Assembly (NCBI GenBank): GCA_903835235.1
Contig: CAILMF010000008.1
Location: 62,001-126,000, forward strand
DNA: 64,000 bases
From: an uncultured Rhodospirillales bacterium
Lineage (GTDB): Bacteria > Pseudomonadota > Alphaproteobacteria > Acetobacterales > Acetobacteraceae
Direction: 5' to 3'
Part shown: piece after piece, positions 34,650 to 44,104 of the stretch
Layout of the letters: the number at the start of each line of letters is the position of its first letter
Numbering within the stretch: position 1 is the stretch's first letter
The notes under the pieces: model-generated
The model's database searches: none
Told to the model about the DNA's origin: nothing
Seen by the model: only the letters and a program-made list of their open reading frames with translations
Program-made: the position numbers and the translations under genes

Positions 34650-34695
34650 CGCGCCCGCTTGCGCTTGCTGCGGCGCAGCATGCTAGCCTGCGCTC

Positions 34696-35667
34696 ATGAC
34701 CCTGCCGCGCCGCGCCCTGCTCGCCCTCCCGCTCCTCGCCACCCCGGCCATCGCCCAACCGGCATGGCCCGCCGCCCGCCCGCTGCGCCTCGTGGTGCCC
34801 TTCCCGCCCGGCGGTGCCACGGATGCCGTGGGCCGCCTGACCGGCACGCTGATCAGCCAGCAGATCGGCCAGCAGGTCATCATCGAGAATCGCGGCGGCG
34901 CCGGCGGCAACCTGGGCGCCGAGCTGGCCGCCAAGGCCGACCCGGACGGCTACACGCTGCTGATCACCACCATCAGCGCCGCCGCCATGGGACCGCATTT
35001 GTACCCTCGCCTGGGCTACGACCCCATGCGGGACCTGGTGCCGGTGGGCCAGAGCTGCCACGTCTGCAACGGCATCATGGCCCGGCCGGACCTGCCGGTG
35101 GCCACGCTGAAGCAAGCGCTGGAACTGGCCAAGCGCCGCCCCGGCGAGCTGGTCTATGGCAGCCCGGGCAACGGCACCTCCGGCCACCTGGTGGGCGAAT
35201 ACCTGAACCGCAACGCCGGCGTCACCATGCAGCACGTGCCGTACCGCGGCACCGCACCGATGATGACCGACCTGCTGGGCGGCCGGCTGGACCTGGTGCA
35301 TGACAACCTGCCGGGCTACCTGCCGGCCATCCGCGACGGTCGCGCCAAGTTGCTGGCAGTGACCAGCCCGCAGCCCTGGTTCGCCGCCCCCGGCACCCCC
35401 ACCGTGGCCGAAGCCGCCGACCTGCCGGGCTTCTCCGCGATGATCTGGTGGGGCGTGCAGGTGCCGACCGGCACGCCGGAGCCGATCATGGACCGGCTCT
35501 CAGCCGCCATGGTCGCCGGCTTCAGCGGCACCGAGGCGCGCGACCGGCTGCACCAGCTGGGGATCGAGCCCGCCCCGCTGGACCGCGCCGCCTTCACCGC
35601 GCATGTGGCGGCGGAGTATCGGAAGTGGGGCGAGGTGGTGCGTCAGGCCGGGATCAGGGTGGATTGA
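34696..35667 (+). CDS. Bug/TctC receptor, fifth of five in tandem
   Basis: A 323-residue receptor with signal peptide (PRRALLALPLLATPAIAQ). Core segments are RPLRLVVPFPPGGATDAVGRL, IIENRGGAGGNLGAEL and HVPYRGTAPMMTDL. YPRLGYDPMRDLVPVGQSC sets it apart from members two to four and nearer to common Bug proteins. The array ends here, and an SOS-type promoter follows within 25 bases for the next gene. No TctA or TctB gene was found on either side. Confidence 0.9.
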   Translation: MTLPRRALLALPLLATPAIAQPAWPAARPLRLVVPFPPGGATDAVGRLTGTLISQQIGQQVIIENRGGAGGNLGAELAAKADPDGYTLLITTISAAAMGPHLYPRLGYDPMRDLVPVGQSCHVCNGIMARPDLPVATLKQALELAKRRPGELVYGSPGNGTSGHLVGEYLNRNAGVTMQHVPYRGTAPMMTDLLGGRLDLVHDNLPGYLPAIRDGRAKLLAVTSPQPWFAAPGTPTVAEAADLPGFSAMIWWGVQVPTGTPEPIMDRLSAAMVAGFSGTEARDRLHQLGIEPAPLDRAAFTAHVAAEYRKWGEVVRQAGIRVD

Positions 35668-35690
35668 GGGGGGCGCGAGCCTGGTTTTCC

Positions 35691-35720
35691 TTGCATCTAC
35701 CAATCGTTCACTTTATGTTC
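35691..35720 (+). promoter_or_regulatory. SOS-type promoter: -35, -10 and LexA box
   Basis: TTGCAT (35691-35696) and TATGTT (35714-35719) are spaced by 17 bases. GTTCACTTTATGTTC (35706-35720) is an exact GTTC-N7-GTTC, the LexA box of alphaproteobacteria, and covers the -10 element. A promoter repressed by LexA is the simplest reading. The transposase-like gene starts 26 bases downstream. Confidence 0.72.
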
Positions 35721-35745
35721 ACGGCTCCCGCGCCGGACACCCCCC

Positions 35746-36330
35746 ATGCTCCCCCGCCTCACCAACCCCCGCCCCTGGCAACCGCTCGACGACGCCGAAC
35801 TCGCCGCCCTCATCCCCTTCTTCACCCGCCAGGGCAGCGGCCGCCCCATCTTCGATATCCGCGCCCGGCTCGACGCCATTCTGTGGGTTGCCTGCCACAA
35901 TGGCCCCTGGAAGGACCTACCCACAGAAATGGGGCCAGCCGACACCGCCTCCCGCCAGTTCCGCCGCTGGACGCATGCCGGGGTCTGGTCCCGCCTGCTC
36001 AAGGCCGTCGCGGACCCACGCGCCCCCGCCGCGCTGCGTCGGCTGGAACACTGGATCTGCCGCGCCTACCGCCGCGCGCTGCGCATCCTGAAGCTGGCCG
36101 GCATCGTCCTGGCCCGCCGCCTCGGCCTGCACAGCGCCCTGAACGCCCCGGCCCACCTGCTGCCCGACCCGGATTTGTCCAAAACGCTCATGCCGCTGGT
36201 CCAGGCCAAGGTCGCGGCGCTGATTGGTCGCTGCGACCGGGGCATGATCCCGGTCCTGCGCCTGGCCCGGGCCGCCCACCAGCTCTGCGGCGGCAGATCC
36301 CGCCTTCCCCGCTGGATGGCGCCGCCGTGA
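35746..36330 (+). CDS. Transposase N-terminal-domain-like protein (IS5/DUF4096 type)
   Basis: A 194-residue protein. Residues about 10-85 resemble the N-terminal domain of IS5-type transposases: WQPLDDAELAALIPFF, GRPIFDIRARLDAILWVACHNGPWKDLP and SRQFRRWTHAGVWSRLL. The rest is helical and basic, with no recognisable DDE catalytic core, and no flanking inverted repeats were seen. It is therefore not an active insertion sequence. An apparent LexA-controlled promoter lies directly upstream, which suggests a domesticated DNA-binding protein of the damage response. A truncated transposon remnant is the alternative. Confidence 0.65.
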   Translation: MLPRLTNPRPWQPLDDAELAALIPFFTRQGSGRPIFDIRARLDAILWVACHNGPWKDLPTEMGPADTASRQFRRWTHAGVWSRLLKAVADPRAPAALRRLEHWICRAYRRALRILKLAGIVLARRLGLHSALNAPAHLLPDPDLSKTLMPLVQAKVAALIGRCDRGMIPVLRLARAAHQLCGGRSRLPRWMAPP

Positions 36331-36533
36331 CGCCGCTCAAACCACCCGCGCCGCCGCCGCCACGGGGCAGCATACCGCCCGGCGTGGGGGCGCAGCGGCA
36401 GCCGCGCGGTCGGGCCAGGCCGGGTCAGGCGCCAGAGTCTGCAAGGCGCGGACAGAAACGCCTGACACACCCTAAGCTGTTGTTTGGGCGGCCGATTCAC
36501 GCCGCCGGTGATTCCAGCGGCGGCGATCAGGCG

Positions 36534-37274
36534 CTAGTCGGCGGCGTCCGGAAGATGCTCGTCATGCATCCGATCGTAGGCGTCGCGCACCACCCGGTAG
36601 CATTCGCAGGAAGCCTGCTCCAGCCGGGGCCGATCCAGTACGGTCATGGTGCCCCGTTCGTAGCGCACGATGCCTGCAGCCTGCAGCGCCGCGGCCGCCA
36701 CCGAGACACCTGCCCTGCGCACCCCCAGCATCATCGCCAGCAGTTCATGCGTCATGCGAAAGCATGGGCTGCCCAGCCTGTCCTGGGCCATCAGCAGCCA
36801 GCGCGCCAGCCGCTGCGGCACCTGGTGCCGGCCGTTGCAAACAGCGGTGCGTGCCACCTGGCCGAGAAATCCCAGCACGAAGCGCATCAATACCGCTTTC
36901 AGAATAGGGTCGGCCGCCAGCGCCTTGCGAAACGAGGCGGCGCTCAGGCACAGGGCAGTGCCAGCCGCCTGCACCATGGCCTCCTGGTCGTCGAACTCGG
37001 CGCCAAGCAACACCGGCAGGCCAACCATCCCCTCGTAGCCGATCAGCCCCACCTCCACCATCTCGCCGTCGGCCAGCACCCCAACCATGGAAACCAGGCC
37101 GGTTTCCGGAAAATAGATGGTCGTGACGGGCAGATGCACGGGGTGCAGCACCTGACCCAACTCCAGGGCAACCAGGCTGAGCCGAGGCAACAGCAGGGCA
37201 AGGCTCTGGGCGGGCAGGGCCCGCAGCAGGGTATTCCGCGGCAAGGGCGCGACGACATCGCAACTGAAAGTCAT
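36534..37274 (-). CDS. Crp/Fnr-family transcriptional regulator
   Basis: A 246-residue regulator with an N-terminal cyclic-nucleotide-binding-like domain (LELGQVLHPVHLPVTTIYFPETGLVSMV, DGEMVEVGLIGYEGMVGLPVLLG) and a C-terminal winged helix (MTHELLAMMLGVRRAGVSVAAAALQ, GIVRYERGTMTVLDR). No N-terminal FNR-type Cys cluster is seen, so it is not an oxygen-sensing Fnr. Members of this subgroup often respond to stress or unknown ligands. A receiver-domain gene lies upstream on the same strand, 151 bases away. Targets are unknown. Confidence 0.88.
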   Translation of the reverse strand: MTFSCDVVAPLPRNTLLRALPAQSLALLLPRLSLVALELGQVLHPVHLPVTTIYFPETGLVSMVGVLADGEMVEVGLIGYEGMVGLPVLLGAEFDDQEAMVQAAGTALCLSAASFRKALAADPILKAVLMRFVLGFLGQVARTAVCNGRHQVPQRLARWLLMAQDRLGSPCFRMTHELLAMMLGVRRAGVSVAAAALQAAGIVRYERGTMTVLDRPRLEQASCECYRVVRDAYDRMHDEHLPDAAD

Positions 37275-37425
37275 TGGTCCTGCTGCTGCGGCCTACCGGG
37301 AGGTGACCCCTCCCCCACGCGCCCGTGCCGACTTGAACCCGACGCCTCTCACTATATGGGGCGCCCGGCCCCCAGGTCGGTACTGCATCGTACGTTCGTG
37401 AAACCCGGCGGCCGTTTGCGGTCGA

Positions 37426-37779
37426 TCACGCGCTCAGCGCGGCACGGAGACCCTCGACCAGGGCCTGCGCGCCGTATGGCTTCGGCAGCACAACCAGGCC
37501 CGCGTCGCAGCCTTGCCCGGGTTCACCATCGATGACGATCGGAATGCCGCGCGCCCGCAGCGCCGCGATCACCGCGGCACATCCCCCGCCCAGAACATAT
37601 CGGTCAACCAAGGCAACATTGCCGCGCCGGTCTGGCAGGGCCGATATGGCTTGCAATGCCACTGCCGGGCCATCCACCAGAATCACCTCGGCAACGCCGG
37701 CGCGAAGCAACACGGCTTCTATCAGGACGCCCAGGTGTTCAGATTCATCAATAACAAGCACGTGGGTCGGGGAAACCAT
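37426..37779 (-). CDS. Stand-alone response-regulator receiver domain
   Basis: A 117-residue single receiver domain. The acidic pocket lies in VLVIDESEH, the likely phosphoacceptor Asp in VALVDRYVLGGG, and the conserved Lys in VVLPKPYGAQAL. No output domain is present. It may pass phosphate to another protein or act by protein contact. No histidine kinase gene adjoins it. The Crp/Fnr gene downstream on the same strand is a possible functional partner. The upstream region is AT-richer than its surroundings. Confidence 0.8.
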   Translation of the reverse strand: MVSPTHVLVIDESEHLGVLIEAVLLRAGVAEVILVDGPAVALQAISALPDRRGNVALVDRYVLGGGCAAVIAALRARGIPIVIDGEPGQGCDAGLVVLPKPYGAQALVEGLRAALSA

Positions 37780-37798
37780 GGTCCAGCCCTGCTTTTTG

Positions 37799-37821
37799 GT
37801 TCACCCAAAGTTGGTGAAATC
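37799..37821 (-). promoter_or_regulatory. Inverted repeat upstream of the receiver gene
   Basis: TTCACC and GGTGAA face each other about 20 bases upstream of the start codon, within an unusually AT-rich segment. GTTCACCCAAAGTTG in the same place is one base short of a GTTC-N7-GTTC LexA box. It may be an operator. Evidence is weak. Confidence 0.25.
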
Positions 37822-37892
37822 GGCAGGGGAATGTCGGTACGCAATCGTGCGCCTGGCACTGAAACTTTTGAATCAGCGAACCAATCGGCCAC

Positions 37893-39664
37893 TCAAACCA
37901 CCCGCGCGGCGTCCACCACGTGGAAGCAGGCAGTCACATCGTCGTTCCAGCGCTCGGCGCGCAGTTGCCCGGCCAGGTGCAGCGGCAGCCGCTCGCCCGA
38001 AAGCAGCGCGTCGGCCAGCGGGCCTTCCTTGGCGCGGAAGCAAATCGCCTTCAGCCGTCCGCCGGCCTCGCCTTCAAGATAGGCGCGCACCGTCGCGCCT
38101 TCCTTGCCCACGCGGTCGGCCCGCACCACGCGGCAGCGCGGCAGCACGAAGATCGGTTCCTCATTGCCGGACCCAAACGGCGCCAGCCGCTCCACCTGGC
38201 GCGCCAGGTCGGTGGTTGCCGCCGGCACGGTCACGCTGCCTTCCACCACCAGGTCGGCGGCGCCGGCCAGGCCACCCGCCAGCGCCAGGCGCTCATTCAG
38301 AAAGTCGTGCAGCGCCTGCTGCTTGCCCACGGCAAAGCCGAACCCCGCGGCCATGGCATGCCCGCCGCCGCTCACCAGCAGCCCCAGCTGCCGGGCCGCG
38401 ATCACCGCCGCGCCCAAATCCTGCCCGGCCACCGACCGCCCGCTGCCCTTGCCGAAGCCGGCCGCCAGCCCGGCCACGCAGGCGGGACGATTGTACTTTT
38501 CCTTCAGCCGCCCGGCGACAATGCCCACCACGCCGGGGTGCCAGCCTTCGCCGGCAACCAGCAGCACCGGCATGCCCGCCGCCGCCTGCGCCTCCGCCAT
38601 CTCGAAGGCGGTGCCCAGCACATCGGCCTCCACCTCCTGCCGGCGCTTGTTCACCGCGTCCAGCCGCTCGGCCATCTCGCGCGCCTCAACGGGGTCGTCG
38701 CACAGCAGCAGCCGCATGCCCAAATCCGGCTCATCGATCCGCCCCGCGGCATTTATCCGCGGCCCCAGCACAAAGCCGAGGGAATGCGCGGAAGGCGCCT
38801 CCCGCACCAGGCCCACATCCAGCAGCGCCGCCACGCCGGCATGGCCGCGCCGCGCCATCACCTTCAGCCCCTGCGCCACCAAGGCGCGGTTCACCCCGGT
38901 CAGCGGCATCACGTCGCACACAGTCGCCAGCGCCACGATATCCAGCAGGTCCAGAAGCTTCGGCTCCTCCCGGGTCTGGAACCAGCCCTGCCGCCGCAGC
39001 AGCCGATGCGTCGCCACCATGGCCAGAAACGCCACGCCGGCCGCGCACAGGTGCTTCAGCCCGCTGCTGCAATCCAGCCGGTTCGGGTTCACCACCGCCC
39101 GCACCGGCGGCACCGCGCCCTCGGCCTTGTGATGGTCCAGCACCACCACATCCGCCTCGCCCTGCGCCACCGCCAGGGCCTCATGCGCCGCCACGCCGCA
39201 ATCGACGCAGACAATCAGCGTGGCACCGCGCGCCAGCAATTCCCGAATCGCGCCGGCATTGGGGCCATAGCCCTCCTTCAGCCGGTCGGGGACATAATGC
39301 GTCACCTCACAGCCGAGCATCCGCAGCGCCCGCACCATCAGCGCGCCGCTGCACGCCCCGTCCACGTCATAGTCGCCGAACACCGCCACCTGTTCGCCGG
39401 TGCGCACCGCATGCGCCAGGCGCTGCGCCGCATTGTCCATGTCCATGAGGATGGACGGATCGGGCAGCAACGCCCGCAGCGTCGGCTCCAGAAAATCCTG
39501 CGCCGCATCCAGCCCGATGCCGCGCGCGGCCAGCAGCCGGCCGACCACTTCCGGTACTTCCAGCCGCTGGGAGATCGCCAGGCCGACGCGCTGGTCGCCC
39601 TCGCGCCAGACCCAGCGCCTGCCGGAGACGCTGGCCTCAACCCCCAATACGGCGCCGGGCTGGA

Positions 39665-39668
<4 letters not shown>
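37893..39668 (-). CDS. recJ: Single-stranded-DNA exonuclease RecJ
   Basis: A 591-residue 5'-3' exonuclease of the DHH family, acting in recombination and mismatch repair. Motifs are intact: GDYDVDGACSGAL, VDCGVAAHEAL, VVLDHHKAEG, LGPRINAAGR in the core, and SGGGHAMAAGF in the DHHA1 domain; an OB-fold follows (LERLAPFGSGNEEPIF). The suggested TTG start overlaps the glpX stop (TTGA); a second TTG 21 bases inside is possible. It is the last gene of the aminotransferase-hom-glpX-recJ group. Confidence 0.93.
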
Positions 39669-40660
<992 letters not shown>

Positions 40661-40757
40661 GGGAAGCCTCCGTATGCGTTCCCACGACCCTACACCGCGC
40701 GGGGAGTCGCCGGAAGCACTCCCTACGGCAGTGTTATGTCGGATCCTGTCGCCGACC

Positions 40758-42047
40758 TCAGGCCGGCTCGATCCGGATCAGCACCGGCTTCTCCATCACC
40801 GCGGCCAGTTCCTCGATCCGCGCGATCGCAGCGCGCATCCCGGCTTCCTCGCATTCATGCGTGGTCAGCACCACCGGCACCGCCTCGCCGGGCGCGCGGC
40901 CGCGTTGCAGCATGCTCTCCAGGCTGATGCTGTGGTCGCGCAGCACGCCGGTCACGTCGGCGATGACGCCGGGGCGGTCCACCACCATCAGGCGCAGGTA
41001 GTAGCAGCCGGTATGCGCCGCCATCGGCACGCTGGGCACCGCCGCCAGCGCCCCGGCCGCACTGCCCCACACCGGGGTGAAGCGGCCACGGGCAATGTCG
41101 ATCACATCCGCCACCACCGCGCTGGCGGTCGGGCCGGCGCCGGCGCCGCGGCCCTGCAGCACCACGCGGCCGACGAAGTCACCCTCGGCCACCACGGCGT
41201 TGAACACGCCATCCACCCGCGCGATCGGCGCCGCCTGCGGCACCATGCAGGGATGGACACGGGTAGAAATCCCCGCCTCGGTCCGCTGCGCAATGCCCAG
41301 CAGCTTGATGCGGTAGCCCAGTTCCTCCGCCATCTGGAAATCCAGCGCGGAGACCTGGCGGATGCCCTCGACATGCACGCTGGCGAAATCCACCGGGCGG
41401 CCGAAGGCCAGCGCGGCCAGGATCGCCAGCTTGTGCGCGGCGTCCACGCCGTCGATGTCGAAGCTGGGGTCAGCCTCGGCGTAGCCAAGCTTCTGCGCCT
41501 CGGCCAGCACATCGGCGAATTCGCGCTTCTGCTCGCGCATCGTGGTCAGGATGTAGTTGCAGGTGCCGTTGAGGATGCCGGCCACGCGCGACAGGTTGTT
41601 CGCCGCCAGGCCTTCCCGCAGCGCCTTGATCGCGGGGATGCCGCCGGCCACCGCGGCCTCGAAGGCCAGGGGCGTGTCGCCGGCCAGCTCCGCCAGGCTG
41701 GCGCCATGCACCGCCAGCAGCGCCTTGTTGGCGGTGACCACCGGCTTGCCGGCACGCAGCGCGGCTTCCACCAGCGCGCGGGCCGGTCCCTCGCTGCCGC
41801 CGATGCACTCGACAACCACGTCCACGCCGGCATCGCCGGCCAGCGCCACGGGGTCGTCGTACCAGCGCAGGCCCGCCACGTTCACGCCGCGGTCGCGCCC
41901 GCGTTCCCGCGCGGAGACCGCCACCACCGCCACCGGCCGCCCGGCGCGGGCCGCCACCACATCGGCATTGTCGGCCAGCAGCTTCAGCACGCCGGCACCC
42001 ACGGTGCCCAGCCCGGCCACGCCGAGCGTCAGGGGACGCATGCTCAT
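40758..42047 (-). CDS. hom: Homoserine dehydrogenase
   Basis: A 429-residue enzyme converting aspartate semialdehyde to homoserine for threonine and methionine synthesis. Domains in order: an N-terminal NAD(P) fold (TLGVAGLGTVGAGVLKLLA), a catalytic domain with NGTCNYILTTMRE and YAEADPSFDIDGVDAAHK, and a C-terminal ACT regulatory domain (YYLRLMVVDRPGVIADVTGVL) expected to bind threonine. The start overlaps the aminotransferase stop by four bases (ATGA), so the two are translationally coupled. Confidence 0.96.
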   Translation of the reverse strand: MSMRPLTLGVAGLGTVGAGVLKLLADNADVVAARAGRPVAVVAVSARERGRDRGVNVAGLRWYDDPVALAGDAGVDVVVECIGGSEGPARALVEAALRAGKPVVTANKALLAVHGASLAELAGDTPLAFEAAVAGGIPAIKALREGLAANNLSRVAGILNGTCNYILTTMREQKREFADVLAEAQKLGYAEADPSFDIDGVDAAHKLAILAALAFGRPVDFASVHVEGIRQVSALDFQMAEELGYRIKLLGIAQRTEAGISTRVHPCMVPQAAPIARVDGVFNAVVAEGDFVGRVVLQGRGAGAGPTASAVVADVIDIARGRFTPVWGSAAGALAAVPSVPMAAHTGCYYLRLMVVDRPGVIADVTGVLRDHSISLESMLQRGRAPGEAVPVVLTTHECEEAGMRAAIARIEELAAVMEKPVLIRIEPA

Positions 42048-43288
42048 TGTGCCGCCAGCTCCACCTCGGGCAACGCAGGGCCGTCGCTGCCATGCAGCGC
42101 GGGACCAGCGTTATCCACCGCCATGAAGCTGCGGATGCCCCGCAGCGCCTGGCGAATGCGGTGGTTGTTCTCCACCAGGGCGATGCGGACATGACCATCG
42201 CCATGCTCGCCGAAGCCCAGGCCCGGGGCCACCGCCACCTTGGCCTTGGCCATCAGCAGCTTGCTGAACTCGACGCTGCCGAGATGGCGGAACTTCTCGG
42301 GGATCGGCGCCCAGATGAACATGGACCCCTCGGGCGAAGGCACGTCCCAGCCGGCCTGGTGCAGCCCCTTCACCAGCAGGTCGCGGCGTTCCTTGTACAG
42401 CACGCGCATCTCGGCAACGCTGTCCTGCGGGCCGTTCAGCGCGGCGGCGGCGGCGATCTGGATCGGCGCGAAGGCACCGTAGTCCAGGTAGCTTTTGACG
42501 CGGGTCAGCGCCGCGATCAGCCGCTGGTTGCCGGCGGCAAAGCCCATGCGCCAGCCCGGCATGTTATACGTTTTGGACAGGCTGGTGAACTCGACGCAGA
42601 CATCCATCGCCCCCGGCACTTCCAGCACGCTGGGCGGCGGCGTCTCGCCGAAATACAGCTCGGCATAGGCCAGGTCGCTCAGGATGTAGAGCTCGTGCTT
42701 GCGGCACAGCGCCACCAGCTCGCGGTAGAACTCAATCGAAGCCAGGTGCGCGGTCGGGTTGCTGGGGAAGTTCACGATGACCGCGGTCGGCTTCGGCACG
42801 GAATGCCGCACCGCGCGGTCGATCGCCTGCAGCATCTCGTCATCCGGCGTGCAGGGCAGGCTGCGCACGCTGGCGCCGGCGATGATGAAGCCGAATTGGT
42901 GGATCGGGTAGCTGGGGTTCGGCACCAGGATGGTATCGCCGGGGCTGCTGATGGCCTGGGCCAGGTTGGCCAGGCCCTCCTTGCTGCCCAGCGTGGCGAC
43001 AACCTCGGTCTCCGGGTCCAGCTTCACGCCGAAGCGACGGTCGTAATAGCCGGCCAGGGCCTTGCGCAGCCCCGGGATGCCCTTGGACATGCTGTAGCGG
43101 TGGGTGCGCGGGTCCTGCACCGCCTCGATCAGCTTGGCGACGATATGCGGCGGCGTCGGGCTGTCCGGGTTGCCCATGCCGAGGTCGACGATATCCTCCG
43201 CTGCTGCCCGCGCCTTGGCCTTGGCCGCGTTCACCTCGGCGAACACGTAGGGCGGCAGGCGGCGGATGCGGTGGAATTCCTCGGTCAT
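42044..43288 (-). CDS. Class I/II aminotransferase (AlaC/LL-DAP-aminotransferase-like)
   Basis: A 414-residue PLP enzyme. The PLP-binding Lys is in EFTSLSKTYNMPGWRMGF, and the conserved Asp-Tyr and Arg sites lie in LYILSDLAYAELYFGE and GSMFIWAPIPEKF. The N-terminal HRIRRLPPYVFAEVN and DLGMGNPDSPTPPHIV match the group annotated as LL-diaminopimelate or glutamate-pyruvate aminotransferase. Direct coupling to hom favours a role in amino-acid synthesis. The exact amino donor cannot be assigned by eye. Confidence 0.9.
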   Translation of the reverse strand: MTEEFHRIRRLPPYVFAEVNAAKAKARAAAEDIVDLGMGNPDSPTPPHIVAKLIEAVQDPRTHRYSMSKGIPGLRKALAGYYDRRFGVKLDPETEVVATLGSKEGLANLAQAISSPGDTILVPNPSYPIHQFGFIIAGASVRSLPCTPDDEMLQAIDRAVRHSVPKPTAVIVNFPSNPTAHLASIEFYRELVALCRKHELYILSDLAYAELYFGETPPPSVLEVPGAMDVCVEFTSLSKTYNMPGWRMGFAAGNQRLIAALTRVKSYLDYGAFAPIQIAAAAALNGPQDSVAEMRVLYKERRDLLVKGLHQAGWDVPSPEGSMFIWAPIPEKFRHLGSVEFSKLLMAKAKVAVAPGLGFGEHGDGHVRIALVENNHRIRQALRGIRSFMAVDNAGPALHGSDGPALPEVELAAQ

Positions 43289-43387
43289 CTTACGGGTCCG
43301 TGCGGGTTGGCCCGGCCGGTATCCGGCTCGGGGCCGGCACGTATAAAGCGGTTTGCCCGCCAGCGGTATCGCCGCGACGCGAAAAAC

Positions 43388-43936
43388 CTATTGCAGGCGC
43401 GGCAGCGGCGGCGGGGCCGCCAGCAGGTCCGGCGTCGGGCCGGCCGGCACCTCGCCTGGCTCGGGCAAGGGGGCCGTGCTGCCGGGGGCGGCGCCGGGCA
43501 GGGCCTGCACCCCGCCGGGCAGCACCCAGGGCACGGCGACGGCGCCGGCCAGCCGCGGCGGTTCCGGTGGTGCGGCCGGCACGGGTGGAGTGCCGGGGGC
43601 CTCGGCCTCGGCCGGCGGTGCCGGAATGTCGCGCGGTGCCAGCGGTTGCAGGCTGCGGGCGCGGTCGGCCTCCAGCGTCGCCGTCAGGCCGGCGCGGGTC
43701 TTGGCATCCGGCCGCTCCGGCCGCGGCGGCACCGTGCCCAGGCTGGGATAGGGCCGGTCCATGCCGGGCGGGCGTTCGCGCCCGGCATCGATGTCGCCGG
43801 TCACCTCGTCATAGATCACGAAGGGGTCGATCTCGCGCGGGATACCGCAGCCGGCCAAGGGGCAGGCCAGCGCCAGCGCCAGGGCAGCCGCCGCCGGCCG
43901 GGGCCAGCAAGCCCGCCCTGCGCTGCTGCGGTTCAC
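43388..43936 (-). CDS. Proline-rich lipoprotein of unknown function
   Basis: A 182-residue protein with a signal peptide ending in a lipobox (ALALACPLAGCG). The early mature part (IDPFVIYDEVTGDID, PYPSLGTVPPRPERPDAKTRAG) looks conserved, while the rest is rich in Pro and Ala and probably extended. The start is GTG; another in-frame GTG lies five codons upstream. It is divergent from phaC, with about 170 bases between, and follows the aminotransferase operon on the same strand. It probably sits in an envelope membrane. Function is unknown. Confidence 0.65.
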   Translation of the reverse strand: MNRSSAGRACWPRPAAAALALALACPLAGCGIPREIDPFVIYDEVTGDIDAGRERPPGMDRPYPSLGTVPPRPERPDAKTRAGLTATLEADRARSLQPLAPRDIPAPPAEAEAPGTPPVPAAPPEPPRLAGAVAVPWVLPGGVQALPGAAPGSTAPLPEPGEVPAGPTPDLLAAPPPLPRLQ

Positions 43937-44104
43937 CCGTTCCGGCCCCACCTGCGGTTCCCCTTCGCCCCGATCACGCCAGGGTTAGCGCGGATGCCCG
44001 GCCGGGGAAAGCCGGCCCGGGCCGGCGGCGGGGTTGAACGGCGCCGCGGCTTGGCGCATGTGGTCAGGCAAATAGAGGACCGTGCCAACCGCGCGGGACG
44101 CCAC

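Noticed and set aside
35668-36533. Complete IS5-family insertion sequence
   Set aside because: The protein is short and lacks a DDE core, no terminal inverted repeats or target duplication were found, and a regulated host-type promoter is present.
37318-37345. tRNA T-arm-like GGTTCAAGTC on the minus strand
   Set aside because: The flanking bases do not form a T stem, and no acceptor or anticodon arm could be built around it.
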